This document shows positions 1 through 6,381 of a stretch of DNA of 17,613 bases, piece after piece. Origin of the DNA: Alkalibacillus silvisoli. GTDB lineage: Bacteria > Bacillota > Bacilli > Bacillales > Alkalibacillaceae. The translations under genes and the position numbers were made by a program. How positions within the stretch are numbered: position 1 is the stretch's first letter; the number at the start of each line of letters is the position of its first letter. The stretch lies in NCBI RefSeq assembly GCF_039521975.1, contig NZ_BAAACZ010000021.1, positions 1 through 17,613 on the forward strand. The letters run 5' to 3'. The notes below the pieces were generated by a model, which had not been told where the DNA came from, searched no databases, and saw only the letters and a program-made list of their open reading frames with translations.

Positions 1-93
1 CGCCAAGCGTTTGGTTTTCGACGGTTTGATCGCCTGCGTCGAAAAGTTTTATTGCATCATAAATATAAGGATATACAAAGCCAAATGGCATAA
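1..93 (+). CDS. Transposase C-terminus (partial, ISL3-like)
   Basis: Only the last 30 codons are present, and the gene enters from the left edge in frame 1 and stops with TAA at 91-93. The visible tail, including RQAFGFRRFDRLRRKVLL, is basic and fits the usual end of ISL3-type DDE transposases, where an aromatic-Gly-aromatic-Arg motif is followed by a basic 'fR.kiLL' stretch. No catalytic residue lies within the window, so activity cannot be judged. A competing minus-strand frame starting at ATG 91 and running off the edge has no good ribosome binding site and is less convincing. Confidence 0.5.
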   Translation, partial: RQAFGFRRFDRLRRKVLLHHKYKDIQSQMA

Positions 94-97
94 ATAA

Positions 98-121
98 GGA
101 GTGCTCTTAAAAAAGCACTCC
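98..121. terminator. Hairpin after the transposase tail
   Basis: GGAGTGCT (98-105) pairs perfectly with AGCACTCC (114-121) around an 8-nt loop. There is no clear U-tract on the plus strand, so termination is weak or the hairpin has a role at the IS end. On the minus strand it is followed by TTATTTAT, so it could back up the terminator at 141-185. Confidence 0.45.
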
Positions 122-140
122 AACATTTGACTTAGAACCA

Positions 141-185
141 AAATAAAATCGCCGAGCACAAAGTTAGTACACGACGATTTTATTT
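141..185 (-). terminator. Terminator of the minus-strand isomerase gene
   Basis: AAATAAAATCGCCG (141-154) and CGACGATTTTATTT (172-185) form a 14-bp stem around a 17-nt loop. The single imperfect pair is C-A on the plus strand but a G-U wobble in minus-strand RNA, which favours use by the gene ending at 194. The U-rich right arm continues into TTTTGG. Confidence 0.7.
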
Positions 186-193
186 AATAAACG

Positions 194-1162
194 CTAAGCC
201 CACCACATGTCTCCTACTGATTCTTTCACCATTACGGGTTTCAACGTTTCTATAGCTTTAGTGAAGCCTTCATCAATAGACATTAAGCCATCTTCATGCT
301 CTATGCTAACAACGTGATCATAGCCATATAGGCGAAGCGTACTTACCATATCAGCCCAGTCTTTTGAGCTATGTCCAAACCCAACGGTACGGAAATACCA
401 TGCCCTCTCTTTCATATCAGCATATGAAGTCATATCTGTTAGTCCATTTTTATTGACGTTAGGTTGGTCAATCACTGTATCTTTAGCATGGAAGTGATGA
501 ATAGCATTTTCTTTTCCTAGTATTTTAATGGCTTCTAGTGGATCAATTCCTTGCCACCACATGTGGCTCGGATCTAAGTTAGCGCCAATTGTAGGGCCAC
601 ATGCTTCTCGTAATTGGAGAAGGTTCTTCGGGGTATGTACTGAAAATCCGCCGTGTAATTCTAATCCAATCTTTACGCCGTGTTCTTTAGCAAATTTCGC
701 TTTTCTCTTCCAGTATGGGATGATCTTTTCTTCCCATTGCCATGTTAAAATTTCTAGAAATTCAGGGGGCCAAGGTGCTACTGGCCAGTTTGGGTATTTT
801 GCGTTTTCATGATCACCTGGACAGCCTGAAAAAGTGTTGACAACAGGTACATCGAGAAGTTGTGCTAAACGAACAGTTTGGTCAAATAATTCATCATCTT
901 TTGAAGCGATTGATTCTTGAGGATGTAGTGGGTTACCGTGGCAGCTTAAAGCGCTAATCGTGAGGTTACGTTTGTGTAATGCTTCTAAAAAAGCTTCACG
1001 CTTACTATCATCTTCTAAAAGTTCTTGAACTTTACAATGTGCATCCCCAGGAAAACCACCTGTTCCTAATTCAACTGCTTCAATCCCTTTTGAAGCGACA
1101 TAGTCTAGCATCTCCTCAAAAGATTTGTCTGAAAAAAGGACAGTGAAAACACCAAGTCTCAT
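194..1162 (-). CDS. Sugar phosphate isomerase/epimerase-type TIM barrel (AP_endonuc_2 fold)
   Basis: This 322-residue protein belongs to the xylose-isomerase-like TIM-barrel superfamily, whose members isomerise, epimerise, dehydrate or eliminate on sugars and keto-sugars using a divalent metal. Likely metal ligands are E168 (GLELHGG), D197 and H200 (NLDPSH), H223/H225 (HHFHAKD) and E288 (SIEHED), all in the expected order. The start follows GGGAGG with 8-nt spacing. The gene diverges from the LacI-type regulator and shares with it a 180-bp control region holding two similar dyads, so it is almost certainly part of the same regulon. The protein is cytoplasmic, with no signal peptide. By analogy with LgdB-type enzymes it could eliminate from or hydrate a 3-keto sugar, but the exact reaction is not visible from sequence. 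The fold is confident; the substrate is unknown. Confidence 0.9.
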   Translation of the reverse strand: MRLGVFTVLFSDKSFEEMLDYVASKGIEAVELGTGGFPGDAHCKVQELLEDDSKREAFLEALHKRNLTISALSCHGNPLHPQESIASKDDELFDQTVRLAQLLDVPVVNTFSGCPGDHENAKYPNWPVAPWPPEFLEILTWQWEEKIIPYWKRKAKFAKEHGVKIGLELHGGFSVHTPKNLLQLREACGPTIGANLDPSHMWWQGIDPLEAIKILGKENAIHHFHAKDTVIDQPNVNKNGLTDMTSYADMKERAWYFRTVGFGHSSKDWADMVSTLRLYGYDHVVSIEHEDGLMSIDEGFTKAIETLKPVMVKESVGDMWWA

Positions 1163-1179
1163 TTAATTACCTCCCAAAA

Positions 1180-1193
1180 TGTAATCCGTTACA
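1180..1193. promoter_or_regulatory. Operator-like dyad at the isomerase promoter
   Basis: TGTAATCCGTTACA has perfect TGTAA/TTACA arms around four bases. It sits just downstream of the minus-strand -10 box (1198-1203), a repressor position. It resembles the dyad at 1297-1310 and also differs by one base from the CcpA cre consensus, so either the local LacI-type regulator or CcpA could bind. Confidence 0.65.
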
Positions 1194-1197
1194 TGAC

Positions 1198-1203
1198 ATT
1201 ATA
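1198..1203 (-). promoter_or_regulatory. -10 box of the isomerase gene
   Basis: A perfect TATAAT on the minus strand, 36 bases upstream of the start codon. I see no good -35 hexamer at the proper spacing, as the region upstream is a run of A and T. The operator-like dyad follows directly downstream. Confidence 0.6.
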
Positions 1204-1262
1204 GCAGATAAATTTAAAAATAGAAGGAATATTTGTAAAAATTAAATAAATTAATGCGGTAG

Positions 1263-1291
1263 TTGACTTATTATTCGAAATATTTTATCAT
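1263..1291 (+). promoter_or_regulatory. Sigma-A promoter of the LacI-led operon
   Basis: TTGACT (1263-1268) and TATCAT (1286-1291) are spaced by 17 bases. The operator-like dyad at 1297-1310 would cover the transcription start, as expected for autoregulation. Confidence 0.7.
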
Positions 1292-1296
1292 TTATT

Positions 1297-1310
1297 TGTA
1301 AACGATTACA
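1297..1310. promoter_or_regulatory. Operator/cre-like dyad at the regulator promoter
   Basis: TGTAAACGATTACA has a central CG typical of LacI-family operators and fits the cre consensus TGWAANCGNTNWCA at every position. It lies immediately after the -10 box. The sequence alone cannot separate CcpA control from autorepression by the adjacent regulator, and both may apply. Confidence 0.7.
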
Positions 1311-1342
1311 TACAAATTACTTGAAAGAAGGAAGAAAACAAC

Positions 1343-2332
1343 ATGGCCAATATACATGAAGTCGCAAAGCAAGCAGGCGTTTCAAGTGCGACAGTTTCAC
1401 GAGTTCTAAATGAGGCTCCGACTGTCACAGAGAAAACGCGTCAGAAGGTTGAGCAAGCAATTAAGCAATTAAATTATGAGCCAAGTATGTTGGGGCGCAA
1501 TTTAAGAAATTCTGAAAGTCGCCTTTTACTGGTTTTGATCCCTAATTTCTCTAATCCGTATTACACAGAGATCATTAATGGGATCGAAGACTATTCTGTT
1601 GAACACGGTTATAACATTTTGTTGTGTGAAACGGATTCTAACCCAAAGCGCGAAAACACGTTTTTTAATATGGTGAAAAATAAATTAGCAGATGGGATTA
1701 TTTCTATGGATCCTACAGTCAATATGAGTAAGCTACAAGACTTAGCTCTGGACCATGCGATTGTTATGTGTAGTGAGTATGATGAGTATGAACGTATCCC
1801 ATATGTTGCAATAGACAATGAAGCGGCAGCTTATAAAGTCATGAAACATTTAATTAGGTTAGGTCACGACCAAATTGCCTTAATTAATTCAGACGAAAAG
1901 TTTTTATACGCAAGACAAAGAAGAAAGGGTTATGAGAGGGCTTTAGAAGAATTCGGATTACCTCTTAGAAACGAACTCATTTATAATACACAAAATTTGG
2001 ATTTCCAAGAGGGTGCACAAGCTATTAGGAAATTTTCACAGCTAGAACGTAATCCTACTGCAGCTTTTGCTGTTTCAGACACGTTAGCCATTGGTGCATT
2101 AAAAGAAGTTAATGTAAGAGGATTGAAAGTGCCAGAAGATTTTGCGTTAGTAGGATTTGATAATATCAGTTTTTCAAACATGACTAATCCCACATTAACA
2201 ACGGTTGCACAACCGATGTACCAAATGGGGACAACAGCAGCTAGTATGTTAATCAAGCAGCTACAAGGACAAGAGGTCGACAGTATCATGATGGATCATG
2301 AATTAATCATTAGGGAATCAACATTAAACTAA
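1343..2332 (+). CDS. LacI-family transcriptional regulator
   Basis: This 329-residue protein has the standard LacI architecture: an N-terminal helix-turn-helix (residues 2-24, with VAKQAGVSSATVSRVLN), a hinge helix at about 45-60, then a periplasmic-binding-protein-like effector domain from about 60 to the end. The typical phrases VLIPNFSNPYY, LIRLGHDQIALI and DFALVGFDNISFS are present. It probably binds a sugar or pathway intermediate and derepresses the locus. The start follows a GAAGGAAG ribosome binding site. It is the first gene of the operon, 14 bp ahead of the oxidoreductase gene, with two TGTAA-type dyads upstream. Length and motifs are full, so it appears intact. The effector cannot be read from sequence. 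Confidence 0.95.
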   Translation: MANIHEVAKQAGVSSATVSRVLNEAPTVTEKTRQKVEQAIKQLNYEPSMLGRNLRNSESRLLLVLIPNFSNPYYTEIINGIEDYSVEHGYNILLCETDSNPKRENTFFNMVKNKLADGIISMDPTVNMSKLQDLALDHAIVMCSEYDEYERIPYVAIDNEAAAYKVMKHLIRLGHDQIALINSDEKFLYARQRRKGYERALEEFGLPLRNELIYNTQNLDFQEGAQAIRKFSQLERNPTAAFAVSDTLAIGALKEVNVRGLKVPEDFALVGFDNISFSNMTNPTLTTVAQPMYQMGTTAASMLIKQLQGQEVDSIMMDHELIIRESTLN

Positions 2333-2346
2333 AGGGAGGAACCTAA

Positions 2347-3354
2347 ATGGGGATTACGGTAGGCATTGTTGGTTGTGGTTCGATTACACGTTTTAGACAT
2401 GCACCTGAGTATTTAACCAATCCACATGTTGATGAAATTGTCTTTTTTGATCGGAATCGCCACCGTGCAGAAAGTTTAGTTAAAGAGTTTGGTGGTCGAA
2501 TAGCAGAATCATTTAAGGAATTAATCCAAGACCCCGCAATCGATGTAATAAGCGATTGTTCATCTAATGAAGTTCATCATATACATACAACGCAAGCCTT
2601 AATGAATGGTAAGCATGTTCTTTGTGAAAAACCCCTTGCAGTATCTACTGAACACGCTAAAACAATTTTAGAAGCTCAAAAGAAATCAGGTAAAAAGTTA
2701 ATGGTTGATCATAACCAACGTTTTACTAAAGTCCACCAAAAAGCTAGGAAAATTATACAAAGTGGTGAATACGGAGATGTTTTAACTTTTAAAACTACTT
2801 TTGGTCATGGTGGTCCTGAGAGTTGGAGTGTTACGAAATCGAATGCTACATGGTTCTTTAAAAAGGAACGATCACATTCTGGGGTAGCTGGAGATTTAGG
2901 TATTCATAAAATTGATCTGGTCCATTATTTAATTAATGACGAAATTGAAGAGGTTAAATCCTTTGCAGGGGCTTTAGATAAAGTAGATGAAAACAATCAA
3001 CCAATAGAAGTTTGCGATAATGTCGTTTGCGTATTTAAAACGAAAAAAGGTCGATTAGGTAACGGGAGCTTCTCATGGACCTATTATGGTGAAGAAGATA
3101 ATTCAACGACTATTTATCTTCAAAAAGGAATAGTCAAAATATACCACGATTTAGAGGATCAGATTATTATTGAACAGCCAGGTGGAGAAAAAGCCAAGTA
3201 CGAGTTAGAACCAATCCAAACCAATGACCATCAATCCAATACAGGTGTTATTGATGCATTTATCGATTGGGTTGTTCATGATATTGACCCACCTGTTAAA
3301 GGAGAAGATGCTTATAGTTCTCTAAAGGTGGTTGAAAGAATACTAGAAAATTAA
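2347..3354 (+). CDS. Gfo/Idh/MocA-family NAD(P)-dependent oxidoreductase (first of two)
   Basis: This 335-residue cytoplasmic dehydrogenase has an N-terminal Rossmann fold (GIVGCGSITR near residues 6-15). The family EKP motif lies at E94-K95-P96 and includes the catalytic lysine. The C-terminal domain has the GDLGIHKID segment with D183 and H187, the expected catalytic pair. Family members oxidise or reduce a sugar or cyclitol hydroxyl, often at C3, with NAD(P). The start follows AGGGAGG only 14 bp after the regulator stop, so the two are cotranscribed. With the second oxidoreductase at 4225 it could make up the oxidising and reducing steps of a keto-sugar route; which one oxidises cannot be assigned. 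Alternatives are inositol or 1,5-anhydro-sugar dehydrogenases. Confidence 0.93.
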   Translation: MGITVGIVGCGSITRFRHAPEYLTNPHVDEIVFFDRNRHRAESLVKEFGGRIAESFKELIQDPAIDVISDCSSNEVHHIHTTQALMNGKHVLCEKPLAVSTEHAKTILEAQKKSGKKLMVDHNQRFTKVHQKARKIIQSGEYGDVLTFKTTFGHGGPESWSVTKSNATWFFKKERSHSGVAGDLGIHKIDLVHYLINDEIEEVKSFAGALDKVDENNQPIEVCDNVVCVFKTKKGRLGNGSFSWTYYGEEDNSTTIYLQKGIVKIYHDLEDQIIIEQPGGEKAKYELEPIQTNDHQSNTGVIDAFIDWVVHDIDPPVKGEDAYSSLKVVERILEN

Positions 3355-3363
3355 GGTTTATAA

Positions 3364-3377
3364 TGTAACGGTTTTCA
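3364..3377. promoter_or_regulatory. Internal TGTAA-type operator or cre-like site
   Basis: TGTAACGGTTTTCA shares its left half with the minus-strand reading of the dyad at 1180-1193 (TGTAACGG). On the minus strand it reads TGAAAACCGTTACA, one mismatch from the cre consensus. It lies in the 50-bp gap between the first oxidoreductase and the second isomerase genes. It could act as a roadblock or auxiliary operator; no strong promoter is visible beside it. Confidence 0.45.
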
Positions 3378-3404
3378 TTTAATAACTTGAAAAAGGTGGT
3401 TGTA

Positions 3405-4211
3405 ATGTTAAATCAACTCGCATTAAACACAAATACGTATCATGGGTTTTCGTTAAAAGAAGCATTAAAAGGGGCTTATGATGCAGGTTTTAAGCAAGTG
3501 GAAATAGCAGCAGTAAGAGACCATACAGCACATGTGACGACGGATTTTACAGAAAGGCAATTCGATGAAGTTAAAGAGTTACTAGAACTATATAATTTAA
3601 CTTGTATTGGCGTTAGTGCTCACAGCAATGTCATGACTGATGAAGGGATTCAGCAGTTAGTCGAAAACATTGATTTAGCTGAGGTGTTTGATTGTAAGTA
3701 CGTGGTGACTGCAACAGGGGATTCACATGATGATATGGATGTTATAGATGACATACAGACACTTGTGAAGAACCTTGAGCCAGTTGTTGAGAAGTGTAAC
3801 CGTCTAAACAAAACACTCGTCATTGAAACTCATGGTAATAACTTTGCAACAGGAAAATCATTAATGAAGCTCGTAAATGCTTTAAATAACCAGGTCAAAA
3901 TTAATTATGATACAGCCAATGTCATTTTTTATGGAAACCAAGAGCCTTACAATGACCTTGAAGAAAGCGTTCAATACGTGGAGTTTATTCATCTTAAAGA
4001 TAAACAGGGCGACCATCACGAATTTAACTTTCCAGCGATCGGTGATGGTTATTTAGACTATGGACGCTTGTTTAGGATCTTGGAGGAAAATGGTTTTGTT
4101 GGGCCAATCAGTGTTGAGGTGGAGTTCACACCAGAAGGTCCAAGAAATATAGATGAAGTTCATCAAGCTGTAAAGCGTTCTTATCAGTATCTTCATAAGA
4201 AATTGGTATAA
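3405..4211 (+). CDS. Second sugar phosphate isomerase/epimerase-type TIM barrel
   Basis: I place the start at ATG 3405 because AGGTGG (3394-3399) lies 5 bases upstream. The in-frame TTG at 3387 has no ribosome binding site. The resulting 268-residue protein has the AP_endonuc_2/xylose-isomerase-like fold, with likely metal ligands E141 (VIETHGNN), D169 (NYDTAN), H196 (FIHLKDK) and E238 (SVEVE), plus the conserved AIGDGYLDY turn. It is clearly diverged from and shorter than the enzyme at 194-1162, so the two probably catalyse different steps. It sits between the two Gfo/Idh/MocA genes, 13 bp ahead of the second one. A role in elimination, hydration or isomerisation of a keto-sugar is inferred from the gene set and not proven. 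Confidence 0.9.
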   Translation: MLNQLALNTNTYHGFSLKEALKGAYDAGFKQVEIAAVRDHTAHVTTDFTERQFDEVKELLELYNLTCIGVSAHSNVMTDEGIQQLVENIDLAEVFDCKYVVTATGDSHDDMDVIDDIQTLVKNLEPVVEKCNRLNKTLVIETHGNNFATGKSLMKLVNALNNQVKINYDTANVIFYGNQEPYNDLEESVQYVEFIHLKDKQGDHHEFNFPAIGDGYLDYGRLFRILEENGFVGPISVEVEFTPEGPRNIDEVHQAVKRSYQYLHKKLV

Positions 4212-4224
4212 AGGGGAGACGTTT

Positions 4225-5223
4225 ATGTTGAACGTCGCAATAGTCGGTTTAGGGTTTATTGGGAAAGCACATTTAGATGCATATCAAAAAGTAAAAGGCG
4301 CACAAGTTCATACTATTTGTACACGAGGGAGTACAGGGCAAGGAAAGATGGAAAATCAATTAAACTATGACATTGTGTCTGATTTTAATTCGGTACTAAA
4401 CAACCCCGAAGTTGACATCGTTGACCTTTGTATACCGACTTACTTACATGAGGAGTATATTTTAAAGGCGGCAAAAGCTGAAAAACATATAATTTGCGAA
4501 AAGCCACTGACATTAACTGAAGAATCAGCAGAACGGATTATTCAAGTTATTGAAGAATCGAAAGTCAGACTATTCGTTGGTCATGTGTTAAGGTTTTGGC
4601 CTGAATATCAAGCTTTAAAAGGTTATATTGACCAAGGAAAATTAGAAAATGTTGACTGGTTCCACGCACAAAGGTTAGGGCAATCTCCATCATGGAGCGA
4701 TTGGTTTAAAGACCCTAATAAAAGTGGTGGTGCTTTATTTGACTTGCACATACACGATGTTGACTTTGCTTATTCTCTTTTTGGGAGTGTGGAATCTGTA
4801 TATTCAGCCGGTCAGCAAAACGACCAAAAAGCATGGAGTCAGGTTTTGACCACTCTTTACTTTAAAAATGGTGTAAAAGCAACTATAGAAGCCTCTCACA
4901 AAATGCCAATCGGCTACCCATTCACAATGTCTTACCGAGCTCAATCACCAAGTAAAACTCTATCTTACATGATGAAAGCAGGAGAAAATATTAATGATAC
5001 TGAAACCTCAAAGCATACTTTTGAATTCTTTAATGGATTAGGCAAAGAATCTGTAGCAACCTCAAAACAAGATCCCTTTGAGCTTGAGCTTCAATATTTT
5101 GTTGATTGTTTGAATAATAAGCAATCAAATGACGTGATCCCTAACTCTGAGGTGCGAGAGGTTATTCGTATTATGAACGCAATTCAGGATTCACTAGAAA
5201 GGAATCAAGTTATTAAACTATAA
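4225..5223 (+). CDS. Gfo/Idh/MocA-family NAD(P)-dependent oxidoreductase (second of two)
   Basis: This 332-residue protein has a Rossmann N-terminus (VAIVGLGFIGKAH, residues 4-16), the EKP motif at E92-K93-P94 and a catalytic-domain segment LFDLHIHDVD (171-180) with D173 and H177. The HIHDVD form differs from the GDLGIHKID of its neighbour, which places the two enzymes in different branches of the family and argues for distinct substrates or reaction directions. It has a good AAGGGGAG ribosome binding site 13 bp after the preceding stop. It is the last enzyme gene before the transporter genes. A likely role is the reductive or oxidative partner of the first oxidoreductase on a sugar intermediate. 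Confidence 0.92.
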   Translation: MLNVAIVGLGFIGKAHLDAYQKVKGAQVHTICTRGSTGQGKMENQLNYDIVSDFNSVLNNPEVDIVDLCIPTYLHEEYILKAAKAEKHIICEKPLTLTEESAERIIQVIEESKVRLFVGHVLRFWPEYQALKGYIDQGKLENVDWFHAQRLGQSPSWSDWFKDPNKSGGALFDLHIHDVDFAYSLFGSVESVYSAGQQNDQKAWSQVLTTLYFKNGVKATIEASHKMPIGYPFTMSYRAQSPSKTLSYMMKAGENINDTETSKHTFEFFNGLGKESVATSKQDPFELELQYFVDCLNNKQSNDVIPNSEVREVIRIMNAIQDSLERNQVIKL

Positions 5224-5310
5224 GGTTGGTATTTAGGGTGTGGAATTCTCACATTCTTAATATATTACTCACATCTAGTGGGGGGTTAATAAATTTATAG
5301 GAGGGAAATT

Positions 5311-6288
5311 ATGAGAAAAATCTTTTCTTTGTTCGGTGTACTTGCTTTTGCTCTAGTGTTAGTACTAGTGGCGTGTGGTGAAGAAGAGGGTTCTAATGGC
5401 GCTGAGGAAGGTGGCGAATCAGATGGTGATTTGCATAAAATAGGGATTTTAGCGCCAGAGGTTACGCATGGTTGGGTAGCTGCGGTGGCTTATCATGCTG
5501 AACAACGGGCTGAAGAGTTGTCTGATGAAATTGAGTATCAAATTCAAACAAGTAGTAACGCTGGTGAAATGACAAGTCAACTAGATGATTTATTAACATG
5601 GGGTGCTGATGCAATCGTTGCTTTCCCTCAATGGGAAGGAATGGAGGTTCCAATTGAAAACGCAGTTGAACAAGGTGTTGAAGTAGTAAACTTTGATATT
5701 GTGATTGATGTCGATGGGGTATATCGTGTAGCAGGAGATAACAAGGATATGGGTGTTCAAGGTGCGCATTATATTGTCGATAAGGTAGGTGAAAGCGGCC
5801 ATGTCGTAGCGTTAGAGGTACCATCTGCTGGTTCTGTTTCAACATTACGTATGGAAGGGTTTGAAGAAACAATAGAAGAAATCGCACCAAGTATGGAAAT
5901 TAGCACTTATGCGACAGAATTTACAAGAGAAGATGGGCTTCAAGATTTCCAAGACATTTTAACGAGTAATGACCATATTGATGCTGTGTACTCATTGGAC
6001 GATGAGACATCAGTCGGTGTCATTCAAGCTATTGAAGAGGCAGGCCGTGATGAGATCCAGGTTGTAACTGGTGGTGGCGGTATGCAGGAGTATTTTGAAA
6101 TGATGCCTGAAAATGATGGTTTATGGATTCAATCGGCTCTATACAGTCCTGTAATGGTTGAAGATGCTGTAGATATGGCGATTGACATTCTCGATGGCGC
6201 CGATGTAGATGAAGATAAAATTATTCCAACTACAATTGTTGATCGTGAAAACTATGACGAGTTTTTAGATGAGGATTCACCGTACTAA
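5311..6288 (+). CDS. Sugar ABC transporter solute-binding lipoprotein (Peripla_BP_4 type)
   Basis: This 325-residue precursor has a lipoprotein signal peptide whose hydrophobic core ends in LVAC. Cleavage would leave lipidated C22, followed by a Gly/Glu/Ser-rich acidic linker (23-40). The rest is a type I periplasmic-binding-protein fold of the ribose/xylose-binding class, with KIGILAPEVTHGW at the first strand and later AVYSLDDETSVGVIQAIEEAG. It would sit on the outer face of the membrane and deliver sugar to the permease at 7890. The ribosome binding site is AGGAGGG. An 87-bp gap separates it from the enzyme genes, with no clear promoter. A hairpin follows the gene (6323-6357), which may keep its transcript more abundant than those of the ATPase and permease. 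Confidence 0.93.
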   Translation: MRKIFSLFGVLAFALVLVLVACGEEEGSNGAEEGGESDGDLHKIGILAPEVTHGWVAAVAYHAEQRAEELSDEIEYQIQTSSNAGEMTSQLDDLLTWGADAIVAFPQWEGMEVPIENAVEQGVEVVNFDIVIDVDGVYRVAGDNKDMGVQGAHYIVDKVGESGHVVALEVPSAGSVSTLRMEGFEETIEEIAPSMEISTYATEFTREDGLQDFQDILTSNDHIDAVYSLDDETSVGVIQAIEEAGRDEIQVVTGGGGMQEYFEMMPENDGLWIQSALYSPVMVEDAVDMAIDILDGADVDEDKIIPTTIVDRENYDEFLDEDSPY

Positions 6289-6306
6289 GCAGTTTCATAA
6301 ACTTCA

Positions 6307-6324
6307 TTGTTACATGAATAACAA
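6307..6324. repeat. Inverted repeat TTGTTA-N6-TAACAA
   Basis: Perfect 6-bp arms around CATGAA, just after the solute-binding protein gene and touching the larger hairpin that starts at 6323. It may form a second small stem at the 3' end of the binding-protein message or be a protein site. The evidence is limited to symmetry. Confidence 0.35.
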
Positions 6325-6357
6325 GGGGAGGTTACCGTCGATCTGTAATCTCTCCTT
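6323..6357 (+). terminator. Intercistronic attenuator hairpin between binding protein and ATPase
   Basis: AAGGGGAGGTTAC (6323-6335) pairs with GTAATCTCTCCTT (6345-6357), a 13-bp stem with two G-U pairs and a 9-nt loop. It lacks a full U-tract (AATCCTTAATTT follows), so it is more likely a leaky terminator or an RNA-stabilising stem than a full stop. Such hairpins after solute-binding protein genes commonly allow the binding protein to be made in excess. Confidence 0.6.
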
Positions 6358-6381
6358 AATCCTTAATTTGGAAGTGGTCAT

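Larger units (their letters stand above)
1..139 (+). mobile_element. Right end of an insertion sequence, probably ISL3 family (partial)
   Basis: The window opens inside an open frame that ends at 93, followed by a short hairpin (98-121). At about 120-139 the sequence read on the minus strand is GGTTCTAAGTCAAATGTTGG, which has the look of a terminal inverted repeat. The other end lies outside the window, so neither the repeat pair nor a target-site duplication can be tested. The family call rests on the C-terminal protein tail and is an inference. The proposed edge at 139 directly abuts the terminator stem of the minus-strand isomerase gene, which starts at 141. Confidence 0.5.

Noticed and set aside
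1..91. Minus-strand gene start at ATG 91 running off the left edge
   Set aside because: It has no good ribosome binding site and sits directly after a hairpin. The plus-strand reading gives a transposase-like tail.
3387..3404. Upstream TTG start for the second isomerase gene
   Set aside because: It has no ribosome binding site of its own, and the AGGTGG that serves ATG 3405 would lie inside the coding region.
5238..5252. TGTGGAATTCTCACA, resembling the start of the lac operator region
   Set aside because: The arms are offset by one base and it is unlike the three TGTAA-type sites, so it is probably chance.
5462..5890. Antisense open frame of about 140 codons opposite the solute-binding protein gene
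   Set aside because: Its His/Gln/Leu-rich composition is typical of a frame shadow, and the plus strand encodes a well-matched family protein.
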